A stretch of 64,000 bases of DNA from Opisthocomus hoazin. Lineage: Eukaryota; Chordata; Aves; Opisthocomiformes; Opisthocomidae. Below, in pieces: positions 1 through 14,379 of this stretch; position 1 is the first letter of the stretch, and each line of letters begins with the position of its first letter. The notes below the pieces were generated by a model. The model was given only the letters and a program-made list of their open reading frames with translations, did not search any database and was not told where the DNA came from. Location: positions 6,572,001 to 6,636,000 of the forward strand of contig NC_134440.1 of NCBI RefSeq assembly GCF_030867145.1, written 5' to 3'. The position numbers and the translations under genes are program-made.

Positions 1-1133
1 GAGAAGGCAGAGCTACTGAACGCCTTCTGTGCTTCAGTCTTCAGTGCCAAGGCGGGCCCTCAGGAATCCCAGGGCCCGGAGGTAAGAGAGGAAGCCTACA
101 AAGAGAACGACTTTCCCTTGGTCGAGGAGGACTGTGTGAGGGATCGCTTAAGCGATCTGGAAGTCCACAAATCCATGGGCCCTGATGGAATGCACCCACG
201 AGTGCTGAGGGAGCTGGCAGATGTCATTGCTGAGCCACTCTCCATCATCTTTGAGAGGTCCTGGAGGAAGGAGAGGTGCCCGAGGACTGGAGAAAGGCCA
301 GTGTCACTCCAATCTTCAAAAAGGGCAAGAAGGAGGACCCAGGAAACTACAGGCCGGTCAGCCTCACCTCCATCCTGGGAAAGGTGATGGAGCAGCTTAT
401 CCTGGAGGTCATCAACAAGCAAGTGGAGGAAAAGAAGGTTATCAGGAGTAGTCAGCATGGATTCACCAAAGGGAAATCATGCCTGACCAATCTGATAGCT
501 TTCTACGATGACATGACTGACTGGGTAGATGAGGGGAGAGCCGTGGATGTAGTCTACCTCGGCTTCAGCAAGGCTTTGGACACGGTCTCCCATCACATCC
601 TCCTAGGGAAGCTCAGGCAGTGTGGGCTGGACGAGTGGTCGATGAGGTGGATTGAGAACTGGCTGAATGGCAGAGCTCAGGGGGTTGTCATCAGCAGCGC
701 TGAGTCTGGTTGGAGGCCGGTAACCAGTGGTGTGCCCCAGGGGTCAGTACTGGGCCCAGCCTTGTTTAACTTCTTCATCAGTGACCTGGATGAAGAGTTA
801 GAGCGTACCCTCAGCAAGTTTGCTGATGACACCAAACTGGGAGGTGTGGTAGATACACGAGCAGGCTGTGCTGCCATCCAGCGTGACCTGGACAGGCTGG
901 AGGGTTGGGCAGAGAGGAACCTGATGAGGTTCAACAAAGGCAAATGCAGGGTCCTGCACCTGGGGAGGATCAACCCCAGGCACCAGTACAGGTTGGGGCG
1001 GCCCTGCTGGAGAGCAGCTCTGCGGAGAGGGACTGGGAGTGCTGGGGGATGACAGGGTGACCTTGAGCCAGCAGCGTGCCCTGGGTGCCAAGAAGGCCAA
1101 TGGGATCCTGGGGTGCATTAGGAGGAGTGTGGC
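1..1133 (+). pseudogene. Decayed CR1 ORF2 reverse transcriptase
   Basis: The reading frame must change at least twice: frame 1 to about position 270, frame 3 from about 276 to about 1010, then frame 1 again from about 1039 (the ALGAKKANGILG region). In motif A the usual catalytic aspartate is replaced by glycine (codon 561-563, giving Y-L-G-F-S-K), while the FADD box at 819-830 is intact. With frameshifts and a missing catalytic residue this copy cannot make an active enzyme. The longest uninterrupted piece is about 258 codons (276-1052). It is a fossil, not a gene. Confidence 0.9.
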
Positions 1134-1135
1134 TA
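1..1135 (+). mobile_element. CR1-family LINE fragment, truncated at both ends
   Basis: A stretch of CR1 non-LTR retrotransposon ORF2, sense to the plus strand. Translation shows the CR1 reverse-transcriptase order: the GPDGMHP region (frame 1), then [17 protein letters not shown], the motif-A region, [15 protein letters not shown] and the KANGILGCIRRSV region. Similarity stops near 1135, where CpG-island sequence begins, so the ORF2 C-terminus, 3' UTR and octamer tail are absent. The 5' side runs off the window. CR1 copies are usually 5'-truncated with intact 3' ends, so loss of the 3' end implies a later deletion or rearrangement beside the promoter. Confidence 0.93.
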
Positions 1136-1386
1136 ATTGGGGCGCCCTCGTTAGCAGCGCTAATGTGGAGCGGGGCGCTGATTGCCCCGGCTGCGAGGGG
1201 GGTGGGATTTGGGGGGGCTGGGGGGGTCGCGACCCCCCTGCTGTGGCCCCACCGGCACTTTGGAGGGGGGAGGCACACCCGGACTGCGGGGAGGGGGGCG
1301 GAGCGTGCGTGGTGCCCGGGAGGGGAGGGGCGGGACGCGGGGGGGGGGAGGGGCGATGGCGGCTCTGGAGGGGAGGGGGCGAGCAG

Positions 1387-1427
1387 CCAATAGGCGACGC
1401 GGCAGTGACGTCATGCGCAGCCATTGG
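1387..1427 (+). promoter_or_regulatory. CCAAT / CRE / inverted CCAAT cluster
   Basis: Within 41 bp lie CCAAT (1387-1391), the full CREB/ATF palindrome TGACGTCA (1406-1413) and ATTGG (1423-1427, a CCAAT on the minus strand). NF-Y sites flanking a CRE are typical of core promoters. The cluster lies about 400 bp upstream of the TATA-like box, farther than usual for sites serving that start, so it may mark a second, upstream start or a divergent promoter. Motifs are read directly; function is inferred. Confidence 0.65.
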
Positions 1428-1824
1428 CCGAGGCGCCGCCGCTCGGCGCGTGCGTTCTCAGCCCGGGTCGGCGTCACGCGAGACGTGGGGTGGGGGGAGG
1501 GGAGGGGGAACACCCGCGCCGTGACGGGCTCCCACGGTGCCACCCAGCCGGGGGGGGGCCCCCAGGGGGGGTTGTGCTGTGACCCCCTGCCGCGCGCAGG
1601 CCTCGCGGCTGAGCACCGCCCCGCTCGTGACACGCGTGGGCTGCGGGGGGGGGACCCCGGAAGGTGCCCCTGGTGCTCCCCGCACCCCGCCTGCTGCAGC
1701 GCGGGGGGGGGCTGGGGGGGTCCCCGCCCCTGGGCGCAGCGCGGGGGGTGGGGTGGGGGTGTGTCCCCGCGGGGGGGCGGTGTCGCGCGGTGGGGGCGGG
1801 GCGGGGGAGGGGCGGAGCCGCCAC

Positions 1825-1830
1825 TATAAA
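1825..1830 (+). promoter_or_regulatory. MKNK2: TATA box
   Basis: TATAAA inside a GC-rich context (CTATAAAG). A start about 30 bp downstream, near 1855-1860, would give a short first exon ending at the GTGAGC donor at 1939. An unusually long G run lies between this box and the expected start. Confidence 0.65.
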
Positions 1831-1855
1831 GCGGCGGGGGGGGGGGGGGCGCGGT

Positions 1856-1938
1856 GGCGCGTCTCCTCCCGGCGGTGTGGAGCGATGCGGAGCGGAGCGG
1901 GTTGCGGTACCACCGGCAGCGGCGGCTCTGCGGGGCCG
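1856..1938 (+). other. MKNK2: MKNK2 exon 1 (5' UTR)
   Basis: The start is placed about 30 bp after the TATA box and is approximate. The 3' end is set by a strong donor GTGAGC at 1939. The segment contains one ATG, at 1884, which is not in the MKNK2 frame. It splices to the acceptor CAG at 2181-2183, just before the start codon. An alternative acceptor at 2024-2026 (CTCTCCGCAG) could give a longer second exon. Confidence 0.6.
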
Positions 1939-2183
1939 GTGAGCGCCGGGGGGGCTCGGGACCGGGGGGGGCTCCGTGCCACCGCAGCCCCCTGACACCC
2001 GCCCCCCCGGGCTCCTCTCTCCGCAGGTTTCGGCCACCCCCCGGACCCCCTCCGCTGGCTCTGCCCGCTCCTCCGCATCTCTTCCCCCCGTCCCGGTTTA
2101 TTTTCCTGTTTTTGTTGGTTGCTTGGTTGGGCTTTTTCCTACCCCGCACCCTTCCCTTGTTTCTCCCTCCCCCCCTCTCGCAG

Positions 2184-2235
2184 CAAGATGGTGCAGAAGA
2201 AATCTGAGATCCCCGGTTTCCACCGCTCCTTCAAG
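2184..2235 (+). CDS. MKNK2: MKNK2 exon 2, start codon and residues 1-16
   Basis: Acceptor CAG at 2181-2183 after a long pyrimidine tract, four bases of leader, then ATG at 2188-2190. It encodes M-V-Q-K-K-S-E-I-P-G-F-H-R-S-F-K, the conserved MNK2 N-terminus. Donor GTAAGG at 2236, phase 0. Confidence 0.95.
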
Positions 2236-4299
2236 GTAAGGGGGTGCTCCTCGCCCCCGTGATGCTCCGGAGGGGTGGGAGGAGGGTGCGGGGTTGGGGT
2301 GCGGGTCCGCGGCGGCCGGATCCTGCGTTCTGCAGCGCTCTGCGCCGCATCCCCTGCCCGGAGTGTGGGGGGGCACGGACACACATCAGCGACCTCCCCC
2401 CTTCCCCCCCCCTCCCCCCCGAGGAGGGAGGGGAGCGCCGCGCCCGGGGTGCTGCCACCCAACCTGGGCCGCAGGACCCCCCTGTCCCCCCGCGCCGGGG
2501 GTCGGGGTGCTCCTCGAGGGGGGGGTCAGGCACCTTCCCCCCCCCCCCGCAGCAAGGCTTTGCTCACCCCGCTGCAGCTCCCACGGGTGCCCCCCGTGGG
2601 GTGGGCGAGTGGGTGGGCGGCGTGTGTCCCGTCCCCCCCGCCCCCAGCTGCACCCATTCACCGCACGTCTGCGAGCAGGGGGTGGGGGACTGCCGGGCCC
2701 AGCCCGGGACCTGTTGTGCGAGGGCCAGATCCTGGCAGGGGGGGCTGCGGCCGGGGCACCAGGACCCCCGTCCCTCCTGGCCGCTGTCATGCGAGGGGGG
2801 TGAGAGGGGGGGGTCTGGGTCCCCCAAACGCTGGCTCTCGTCAGCCGGGCACCTTCGTGGGAGCTTTATTTAGTTTGGCTCCCCGTGCTGCGAGGGATGC
2901 TGGGAGCTCACCCGAAACCTGCCCGGCTTATTTTAGCTGACACCTAATCCTGCTTTGAGTACTTGTGGCTGGGGTTTGGGCCCCCGCTCCATCTCCCCCA
3001 CCCCGGGTGGTTGGGGACCAGGCCGGGGGGGACACGGGGGACACCTTGGATGCGCTGCTGGAATCGCCGTGCAGCGTCTGCCCTGTGTGTCCCATCCCCC
3101 AAACCTTTTGTGCGCCGGTGCTGCGGCAGCGGGCAGGGCCCCCTGTCCCCCGTGTACCCCCCTGGTGCCCCCCCCGGGAGACCTCATCCTGCCCGCGGTG
3201 CAGGGACTTGGGCTCGAGCCGCTCATCCCCGGGGAGCGGGGGGCTGGAGGGTGACACCGCACTCCGCAAACCCTGATACTGTCTTTTTTTAGGGGGGTGG
3301 GGGGGGAAATCTGGCCAAACGGTGCGCAGGAGCGTTTTCAGGCATCAGGAGTGGTGCTTTTTCGGGGGGGGATGCTCCTGGCATCCCCGCACCGCGGTGG
3401 TGACCCCCTGGCCCCCCGAGAGCCGCCCCGGCAGCAAACAGGCGCTTTCGGGCTGTTTCTGGTGGTGGTGGCCGGGGCTGGCTGCTCCCGCGCCGCGCTG
3501 GGGCTGGCAGCCGGCCCGGGCACCGGGGCACCGGGGCGGGTTGGGGAACGCCGCCGGGAGCTGCTGCCTCCACCCAAACAGATTTTGTAACCCCACGGAG
3601 GATGGGGCCCCTTCGCCCTGCGGCCGGGTGCCCCCGGCACTGCCCCGTCCCACGGTGGGGTGGCTGGGGGGGGGCTGAAGTTCCCCATGTCCCCTTTGGG
3701 GTGCTGTGGCCGGAGGCGCTGGGTTTGGGGTGAGGAAGGCAGTGGTTCCCACACCCATCACGCATGAGGGGTGCAGGGAGGGTTGGGAGCGGGGCCCGAT
3801 CCTGCCAGGTCATGGGCGTCACGCAGCCACGGGCACGGCGTTCACCGGAGCGGCGCTGAGCGGGCTCTGGCCCCCCATGACCTTGCGGGGAGGCGGGAGG
3901 ATGCGGTGCAGTGGCTCCGGAGCCCGTCCTGCCCTGTGGTTTTTCTTCCTCCCCCCCTCGCTGTAGTTCAGGTCAGGGTGGATATTCGGGGCTGGGTTGG
4001 TACGCGCAGCCCCAGTCCCTCTCATCATCGCCCGCGTGCTGGCCTGGGGCTGCTGGCGCGGAGACATGACCCTGCGGCAACATCCCCGGCAGGAGACGTG
4101 GTCAAACCCTTCCTTCTCCTCCTCCTCCTCTTCCCACGGCTCTGCCGCATCCCTCTGGCAGCAGTGCCGTGAGCCGGTGCCCTGCACGAGCAGAGCGTGT
4201 GCCAAGGCCAGCGGCGTGCCCGGCTGCATGCACAGACCGGGCGGGCGGCGACGGCTGGTCTGGCAGCTGCCGTCTCACTCCTGTTCTTGGCCCCTGCAG
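2236..4299 (+). other. MKNK2: MKNK2 intron 2 (2,064 bp)
   Basis: GC-rich intron with many G and C homopolymers. A CTC-rich pyrimidine stretch lies at about 4108-4131. I see no exon-like conserved frame, RNA gene or recognisable transposable element in it. Confidence 0.85.
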
Positions 4300-4387
4300 G
4301 GACAAAACCCCTTTGACCTGGCGTTTGACCTGGAGCTCGACCAGTCCAACGACCCAGAGCCTGTCTTCGAGTGCCCATCCCGTCCCG
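4300..4387 (+). CDS. MKNK2: MKNK2 exon 3, residues 17-45
   Basis: Acceptor CCTGCAG ends at 4299; donor GTGAGC at 4388. Encodes G-Q-N-P-F-D-L-A-F-D-L-E and on to E-C-P-S-R-P, the acidic N-terminal segment. 88 nt, leaves one base of codon 46. Confidence 0.95.
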
Positions 4388-4391
4388 GTGA

Positions 4392-9448
<5,057 letters not shown>

Positions 9449-9719
9449 GTGAGCGTGGGTGGCCCTGGGCTGGGGGACACACACACAAGTCCCAGCCCCT
9501 CAAATCCTGGCTCTTCTCCCCAGTGAGCCGCTCTCGGCTCTGCTTGGCTGCGGCTCTCGCTGTCTGGGCAGCGGTTGCAGCACGTGATTCGGGCTGGAGC
9601 CGTGTTTTTGGTGCCTGACCCATCTGGCATGGCACACGAGCGAGGGGACACCCCGATATTTGCCCCCCAACCTCCCTCCAGCCCCCTGCATCTCACCCTG
9701 CGCCCCTGCCTCCCTGCAG

Positions 9720-9972
9720 GAACAGCAGTGCCAAAGAGCTCACCGCCGTCGTCGTCAACTGCCAGCTGACACAGCACAACAAGGATGAGGAGGAGGAGGC
9801 GGAGGAGGAAGCACGGCCCATCATCATCAAAGCTACCTCACGGGCCATGCAGCTCTACCCGCCCTCCGAGTCCCAGCTGGCCAAGCGGCGGCAGAAGAGC
9901 AACCTGGTCAAGGCGGTGGCTGCTGGGCAGCACCTGGTAGCCCCCGTGGTCCTGGTGGCTGACCAAGCCTGA
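9720..9972 (+). CDS. MKNK2: MKNK2 last coding exon, MAPK-docking tail
   Basis: Acceptor CCTGCAG ends at 9719. In the conserved frame (first base completes an arginine) it encodes N-S-S-A-K-E-L-T, an acidic run rich in glutamate, then I-I-I-K-A-T-S-R, the docking motif LAKRRQKSNL (437-446) and ...L-V-A-D-Q-A, TGA at 9970-9972. The docking motif defines the long MNK2a-type tail. Compared with mammalian MNK2 about six residues (the A-E-A-I-A-M region) are missing between K-E-L-T and N-C-Q-L. Confidence 0.93.
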
Positions 9973-10159
9973 GCTGCACCCCTCGGACCTGCTGTACCCC
10001 ATGTCCCCGCCATCCTCCTTTCTTCCCTCCTTCCCCAACCCCCCACCGTTTCTGGCTAGTGACAAGATTAGGACTCGTCCCTGTGGCTGGTTTCCAAGGT
10101 TTTGCTGATCTTGTAGATCTGGGGTTGGGAGGGTTTGTTGAAGATCTGTTTTTTAAGGT

Positions 10160-10165
10160 ATTAAA
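10160..10165 (+). terminator. MKNK2: Proximal poly(A) signal ATTAAA
   Basis: ATTAAA, 188 bp after the stop codon, followed by a GT-rich stretch (GTGTGAGGTTG). Would give a short 3' UTR of about 0.2 kb. Confidence 0.5.
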
Positions 10166-13100
10166 ACAAGTGTGAGGTTGCTTCACCCAGGACACGCTCA
10201 AGGACATCCGACTGACACATGGACTTTTGTTTCCCCGGCTCTTGGTTTCTCCTCTGACATTTTTTCCTCCCTCCCTGACACCAAAGGACTCTTTGTATCC
10301 GCGGCCGCTTTGCCGAGTTCAGCTCGTTTCATACTGTGAACAAAAGGCCCTCGGTCGCGTTTTCGGCAACGGGAGTCGCATTTTAACCTCGTCCCTCCCT
10401 TCGGAGCTGCGGGTCTTTCTCCGATGTTGGGGTCGATCCCACAAACCCCCCCTCCCGGGGGTCTGGGAGGCATCTCCCGGGCACAGGGACCCCTGCCGTG
10501 CCCTGTTTGGGGACATCCCCGGCTGCTCTTCGAGGGGCCGCGGTGGGCAGGGAGCAGCTCGGGCCAGGGAGAGACGGTGCCAGCGAGGGAGCAGCTCCCT
10601 GTCCCACCGAGCCGCCCTCTCTCCTCAGCAGCCTGCTTTCAGAATAAGCTATTCACCCCTTTTTTTTTCTTTTTTTTTTTTAATTGTTGATTTTAAACTG
10701 CTAGCTGTCCTTTTCTGCAGGGTATGGAGAAGTGTCGTCTTTTCCTCCCGCGCTCCGGCCGGCGGCTCCCCGGGGGTAAGGTCAGAGCCGGGGGGATGCT
10801 CAGGCGCCTGGGGCCGTGCTCTTGCGCTGGGTCGGGCGTTGCACCCCTGTTTGTGGAGGGGGGGGCTCACCAGTGGCTCGTGGAGGTGCAGGGCAGGATG
10901 AGGTCTCCAGGGCGGCTGGAGCAGCCAGAAAATAATACCCCTGCAGGAATAGCGGGGTGCTCTATGGGAAGGGAAGGACCCCCCTTTAAAGAGCGCTGGG
11001 ACTCGTTGCAGGGCAGTGTGACCTGGCGTGGCTTTGGGCTGGTCCCGAGGCTGCCGTGGCCGGAGGGTCTGAGGGTGCCGAGTGTCCCAGGACGTGCTGG
11101 TGGGCGAGCGGCCGGGCTGGCGGCAGCACCCGAGGGCCACAGCACTGGGAAGCAGCTTGGGAAGGGCTCGGGATGTGGGGCCGGAGGGTTTGGGGTCGCA
11201 GCGGCAGCGCCTGGGCAGTGGAGGGTCGGACAGGTGGCTGGGGAGAGTTGGGCATGCGTGTTCATGTGTGTTCATGCATGTGTGCATGGAGTCACGCTTT
11301 CCTCGGAGCTTGCTTTGGGGAAGGGAGCGAATGCTTGCGGGGGAGGGCCTGGGGGTGCTGAACTGGGACGAGGCCCTTGGCTGGTTTCTGCGGAGCGGGG
11401 CCGGATCCGTCCGGGTGAGCCAGCAGCGCCCGTGCTGGGGGCCGGGCTGGCCTCCAGCTCCTCCGAACCCCCCCTGGCACCACGCCGGAGCGGCAAAGCC
11501 CCGCTGCCCGCCGGGTGTCGTGCCACCGAGCTGTGCCCGCCGCCGTCCCCGTGCCTCACTGGGAGGGAGGGTGCCCCTTCGTTAGCAATCTCCTCTCCCT
11601 TCCAGCTGAACGCTTTGAGCTTTATACTTTGAAAAAGCAGCCTCGGCCCATCGCGTGCACAGGGGAAGGCTTTGGGAGCTTGCTGTGAGCCGGGGAAGAG
11701 ACTCGCCCCGGGCCTTCAGCTGAGGACAGTCACTGTCTCTGAAAGCCAAACAAAGTTCTCCTTTTTATTTGAAGACTGCTGACAGCAAAACTATGCAATA
11801 TACGTTGTTTTTTGTTTCAGGGAGGTGTGTGTGAGTTAGCTTGGGAGATGGTGATCTTGGGTGTTGATGGAGCTTGGGGCAGGGACCGTCTTTTCTCGCC
11901 CTTCCCGGCCCTTCTGCCGAGCGGCGTCGGTGGGTTGGGAGGGTGCTCCCCCCAAAACCGCCTCTGTCCCTCTCCCCTGGGTGCCCCCGGTCCCACCACA
12001 CAGGGTGGGGAGGAGCAGGGCAGCGGCGAGGGGAGACCCCCAGCACAGGCACCGTGACACCCCAGAGAAGCCTCCTTTAAAGGAAAAAAAAGAAATCCAT
12101 CTTGATTGTACATTGTTACTTTTTATAGCTTATTTTGTCTTATCAGTTGTAGACAATTCCCTATTGTCTTATATTAAGAAATACTTGAATGCTGTACAGT
12201 ATGCGATGCCTTGAGCTGGTGTTGTGGAAGCTGTTGTTAGTGCTGCACACCACAGCCCTTTTTTTAAAAAAGAAAAAAATCTCAGGAAGGGGATGGCAGG
12301 GGGAAGTCTCTCCAGTGTTTTTTTGGCCCCTGTGCTGGTGCTGGCAAACTGAATTTCCCTCTCTTCCCGTGTGTAGGGCCGAGCTCTTCCACAGAGAAAC
12401 ATGGTACACACTCTGCTGGAGGCGGGTGTGTGGCTGGGGGGCCGCGCGCTGAGCCGGAGCTCGTCCCCGTGGGCGCGTTGCCCACGCGTGGGCATCCTTG
12501 GCTGGGTCTTTGTGGCGAGGCGGTGGACGTGCCGGCGAGCATCCGAGCTCTTCGCTGGTCGCTTGGCCCAGGCTTGGCTTTGTGTTGTGGCTCGGGGGGG
12601 TTCGGTTTTGGACCCGGCGCTCCTGGCATGGCACTTGGGGTCCGGAGGGGACCTGTGCCGCCGGTCTGGCGAGCTCCTGGCAGCTCCGGCGTGCGGGGCA
12701 GGGTCAGCATCTCTAGAGAAGTTTTAAATGCTTCGAGAGGCGGGGGATCGCCCGGGCCTCCTCGAGCCCTGACGGGCGGTGGTGTTGGGGACCCGTGGGT
12801 GCCTTGGCACCGCACTGGCGTGGCTGGGGCGATGCTCGTGCCAGGGCTGGGCGTCCCCTCGTTGCTGCCAGTGCCTCTCCGGGGGGGGTTTCCAGACAGA
12901 TGCTGCCCGGCCCGCGGTCCGGCAACAGCTAACCCCCCTCACCACTTTCTCCACTTTACACTTGATGAAGACTGCCAAAGCTGGTTTGACGAGAGTCCTG
13001 TTAACGCACTGTTGGTTTGTAACGTTGGCCTCTGCTCGGGGGCTGGCTGGAAAACAAAAACGAAAATGAAAAATAAAACACAAAAAGAAAGCAAAAAAGG

Positions 13101-13238
13101 AAAGAAAAAAAAAAACCAAACACCCACAAAAACAAGCACTTTACTGTATGTACCAGGTGACCTGATGCAGCTGAACTGAAGTTTTCCTTTATAACAATTC
13201 CTGATGCCAGAATTTTGTATTCTGTTTTGTAAGAATTT

Positions 13239-13244
13239 AATAAA
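13239..13244 (+). terminator. MKNK2: Distal poly(A) signal AATAAA
   Basis: AATAAA in an AT-rich context, with a GT-rich element (TGATGTGGTTGG) about 14 bp downstream, as expected for a cleavage site near 13260. Another AATAAA at 13072-13077 lies in the A-rich low-complexity stretch. Confidence 0.7.
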
Positions 13245-13262
13245 AATGCATTAAGATTGATG

Positions 13263-13571
13263 TGGTTGGCACATGGCTGCAGGCAGGGTGGGGGGCACGG
13301 GGCCAGGGGTGGCTGTGGAGGGAGGGTAGTGAGCCCCCCAGTCTTCCCACTATCTTGTGCTGGGCCCAAGGGGACTGGGAGGGTGCTGGGTTGGGATCCC
13401 AGGAATCCCGGCTGGCAGCGGCATGGGCCTTGACTCACTTTTCCCAGGGGGGTGGTGACATCTGCCGCATCCTCAAAAAGGAGCTGGGGACTCTGCTGGG
13501 GTTCTGGGGGCTTCACTGCTGTACCCAGTAGCCTAGGGAATTCGCGGGGGTCCTGGGGGTCTTTGATGCTT
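13263..13571. other. Short spacer between MKNK2 and the satellite
   Basis: About 310 bp of GC-rich single-copy-looking sequence; no gene, RNA or transposable element recognised. It ends at the fold-back satellite junction. Confidence 0.7.
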
Positions 13572-13616
13572 GCACAGAGACTGGGGCTGCTTGCTTGTCT
13601 TGCCCAGTCTCTGTGC
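13572..13616. repeat. Fold-back junction opening the satellite
   Basis: Bases 13572-13604 are the exact reverse complement of a 33-bp piece of the satellite (from 'ggcaagacaagc' to 'agtctctgtgc'). They run directly into the forward satellite starting at 13603. The result is a perfect 14-bp stem (13572-13585 with 13603-13616) and a 17-base loop. Confidence 0.9.
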
Positions 13617-14379
13617 CTCTGTGCGAGCAGTGCCATGGGCAGATGAGGCTGAGGAACAGCTTTCCAGGCTAGCTCCTTTTGGGTAAGAGCTATCTGGATA
13701 CGTTCGCATTTTCGGAGCAGGGCTGCTGGAGGCGCCCGGCAGGGACTCCCCATCCCCGGGCTATGTTTGAAGTTTGAGGTGGCAAGACAAGCAAGGAGCC
13801 CCAGTCTCTGTGGCTCTGTGCGAGCAGTGCCATGGGCAAAGGAGGCTGAGCAAAAGCATTTCAAGATAGCCCCTTCTGGGTAAGAGCTATCTGGAGACGT
13901 TCACATATTCAGAGCAGGGGTGCGCAAGGAGCCTGGCAGGGACACCCCCATAATCGGGCTACATTTGAAGTTTGAGGTGGCAAGACAAGCAAGCAGCCCC
14001 AGTCTCTGTGCCCCTGTGCGAGCAGAGCCATGGGCAGATGAGTCTGAACAACAGCTTTCCAGGCTAGCCCCTTCTGGCTGTGAGCTTTCTGGAGACGTTC
14101 ACATTTTCGGAGCAGGGGTGTGCAAGGAGCTTGGCAGGGACACCCCCATAATCAGGCTACGTTTAAAGTTTGAGGTTGCAAGACAAGCAAGCAGCCTCAG
14201 TCTCTGCGCTTCTGTGCAAGCAGTACCATGGGCAGATGAGGCTGAGCAACAGCTTTTCAGGTTAGTCTCTTCTGGTTGCGAGCTATCTTGAGATGTTCGC
14301 ATTTTTGGAGTAGGGCTGCTGGAGGAGCCCGGCAGGGACGCCACATCCCCGGGATACGTTTGAATTTTGAGATGGCAAG

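Larger units (their letters stand above)
1136..1850 (+). promoter_or_regulatory. MKNK2: CpG-island promoter region of MKNK2
   Basis: Very GC-rich, CpG-dense sequence with many G runs, starting where CR1 similarity stops and leading into the first MKNK2 exon. It holds a CCAAT box at 1387-1391, a perfect CRE palindrome TGACGTCA at 1406-1413, an NRF1-like TGCGCAG half site at 1414-1420, an inverted CCAAT (ATTGG) at 1423-1427 and a TATA-like TATAAA at 1825-1830. The open frames on both strands here are by-products of the GC content and have no recognisable protein. The exact start site cannot be read from sequence alone. Confidence 0.8.
9973..13262 (+). other. MKNK2: Apparent MKNK2 3' UTR (3.3 kb)
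   Basis: No further MNK coding sequence. GC-rich stretches alternate with AT-rich islands at about 10655-10700, 12065-12290 and 12935-13260; an A-rich low-complexity stretch lies at 13051-13133. Two poly(A) signals fit a short form (10160) and a long form (13239). That the whole stretch is one UTR is inferred; a separate noncoding transcript in the distal part cannot be excluded. Confidence 0.55.

Noticed and set aside
276-1052. 258-codon reverse-transcriptase frame as an active gene
   Set aside because: It is a CR1 fragment with frameshifts on both sides, lost motif-A aspartate and no 3' end.
1039-2940. Many overlapping open frames of 75-329 codons on both strands in the CpG island
   Set aside because: Composition artefact of very GC-rich DNA: proline/glycine/arginine-rich translations, no motif, and they overlap the promoter and the noncoding first exon.
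10655-10685. T-rich tract as a retroposon tail or RNA polymerase III terminator
   Set aside because: No SINE body, A/B boxes or target duplication around it; a simple homopolymer in the 3' UTR.
13700-13740. CENP-B-box-like 'ttcggagcagggctg' in monomers
   Set aside because: Only the TTCG and one A fit the NTTCGNNNNANNCGGGN pattern; the CGGG half is missing, and a CENP-B role in birds is not something I can assume.
13001-13864. 287-codon minus-strand frame across the MKNK2 3' end and the satellite start
   Set aside because: Chimeric frame joining UTR, spacer and satellite; no domain or conserved start.
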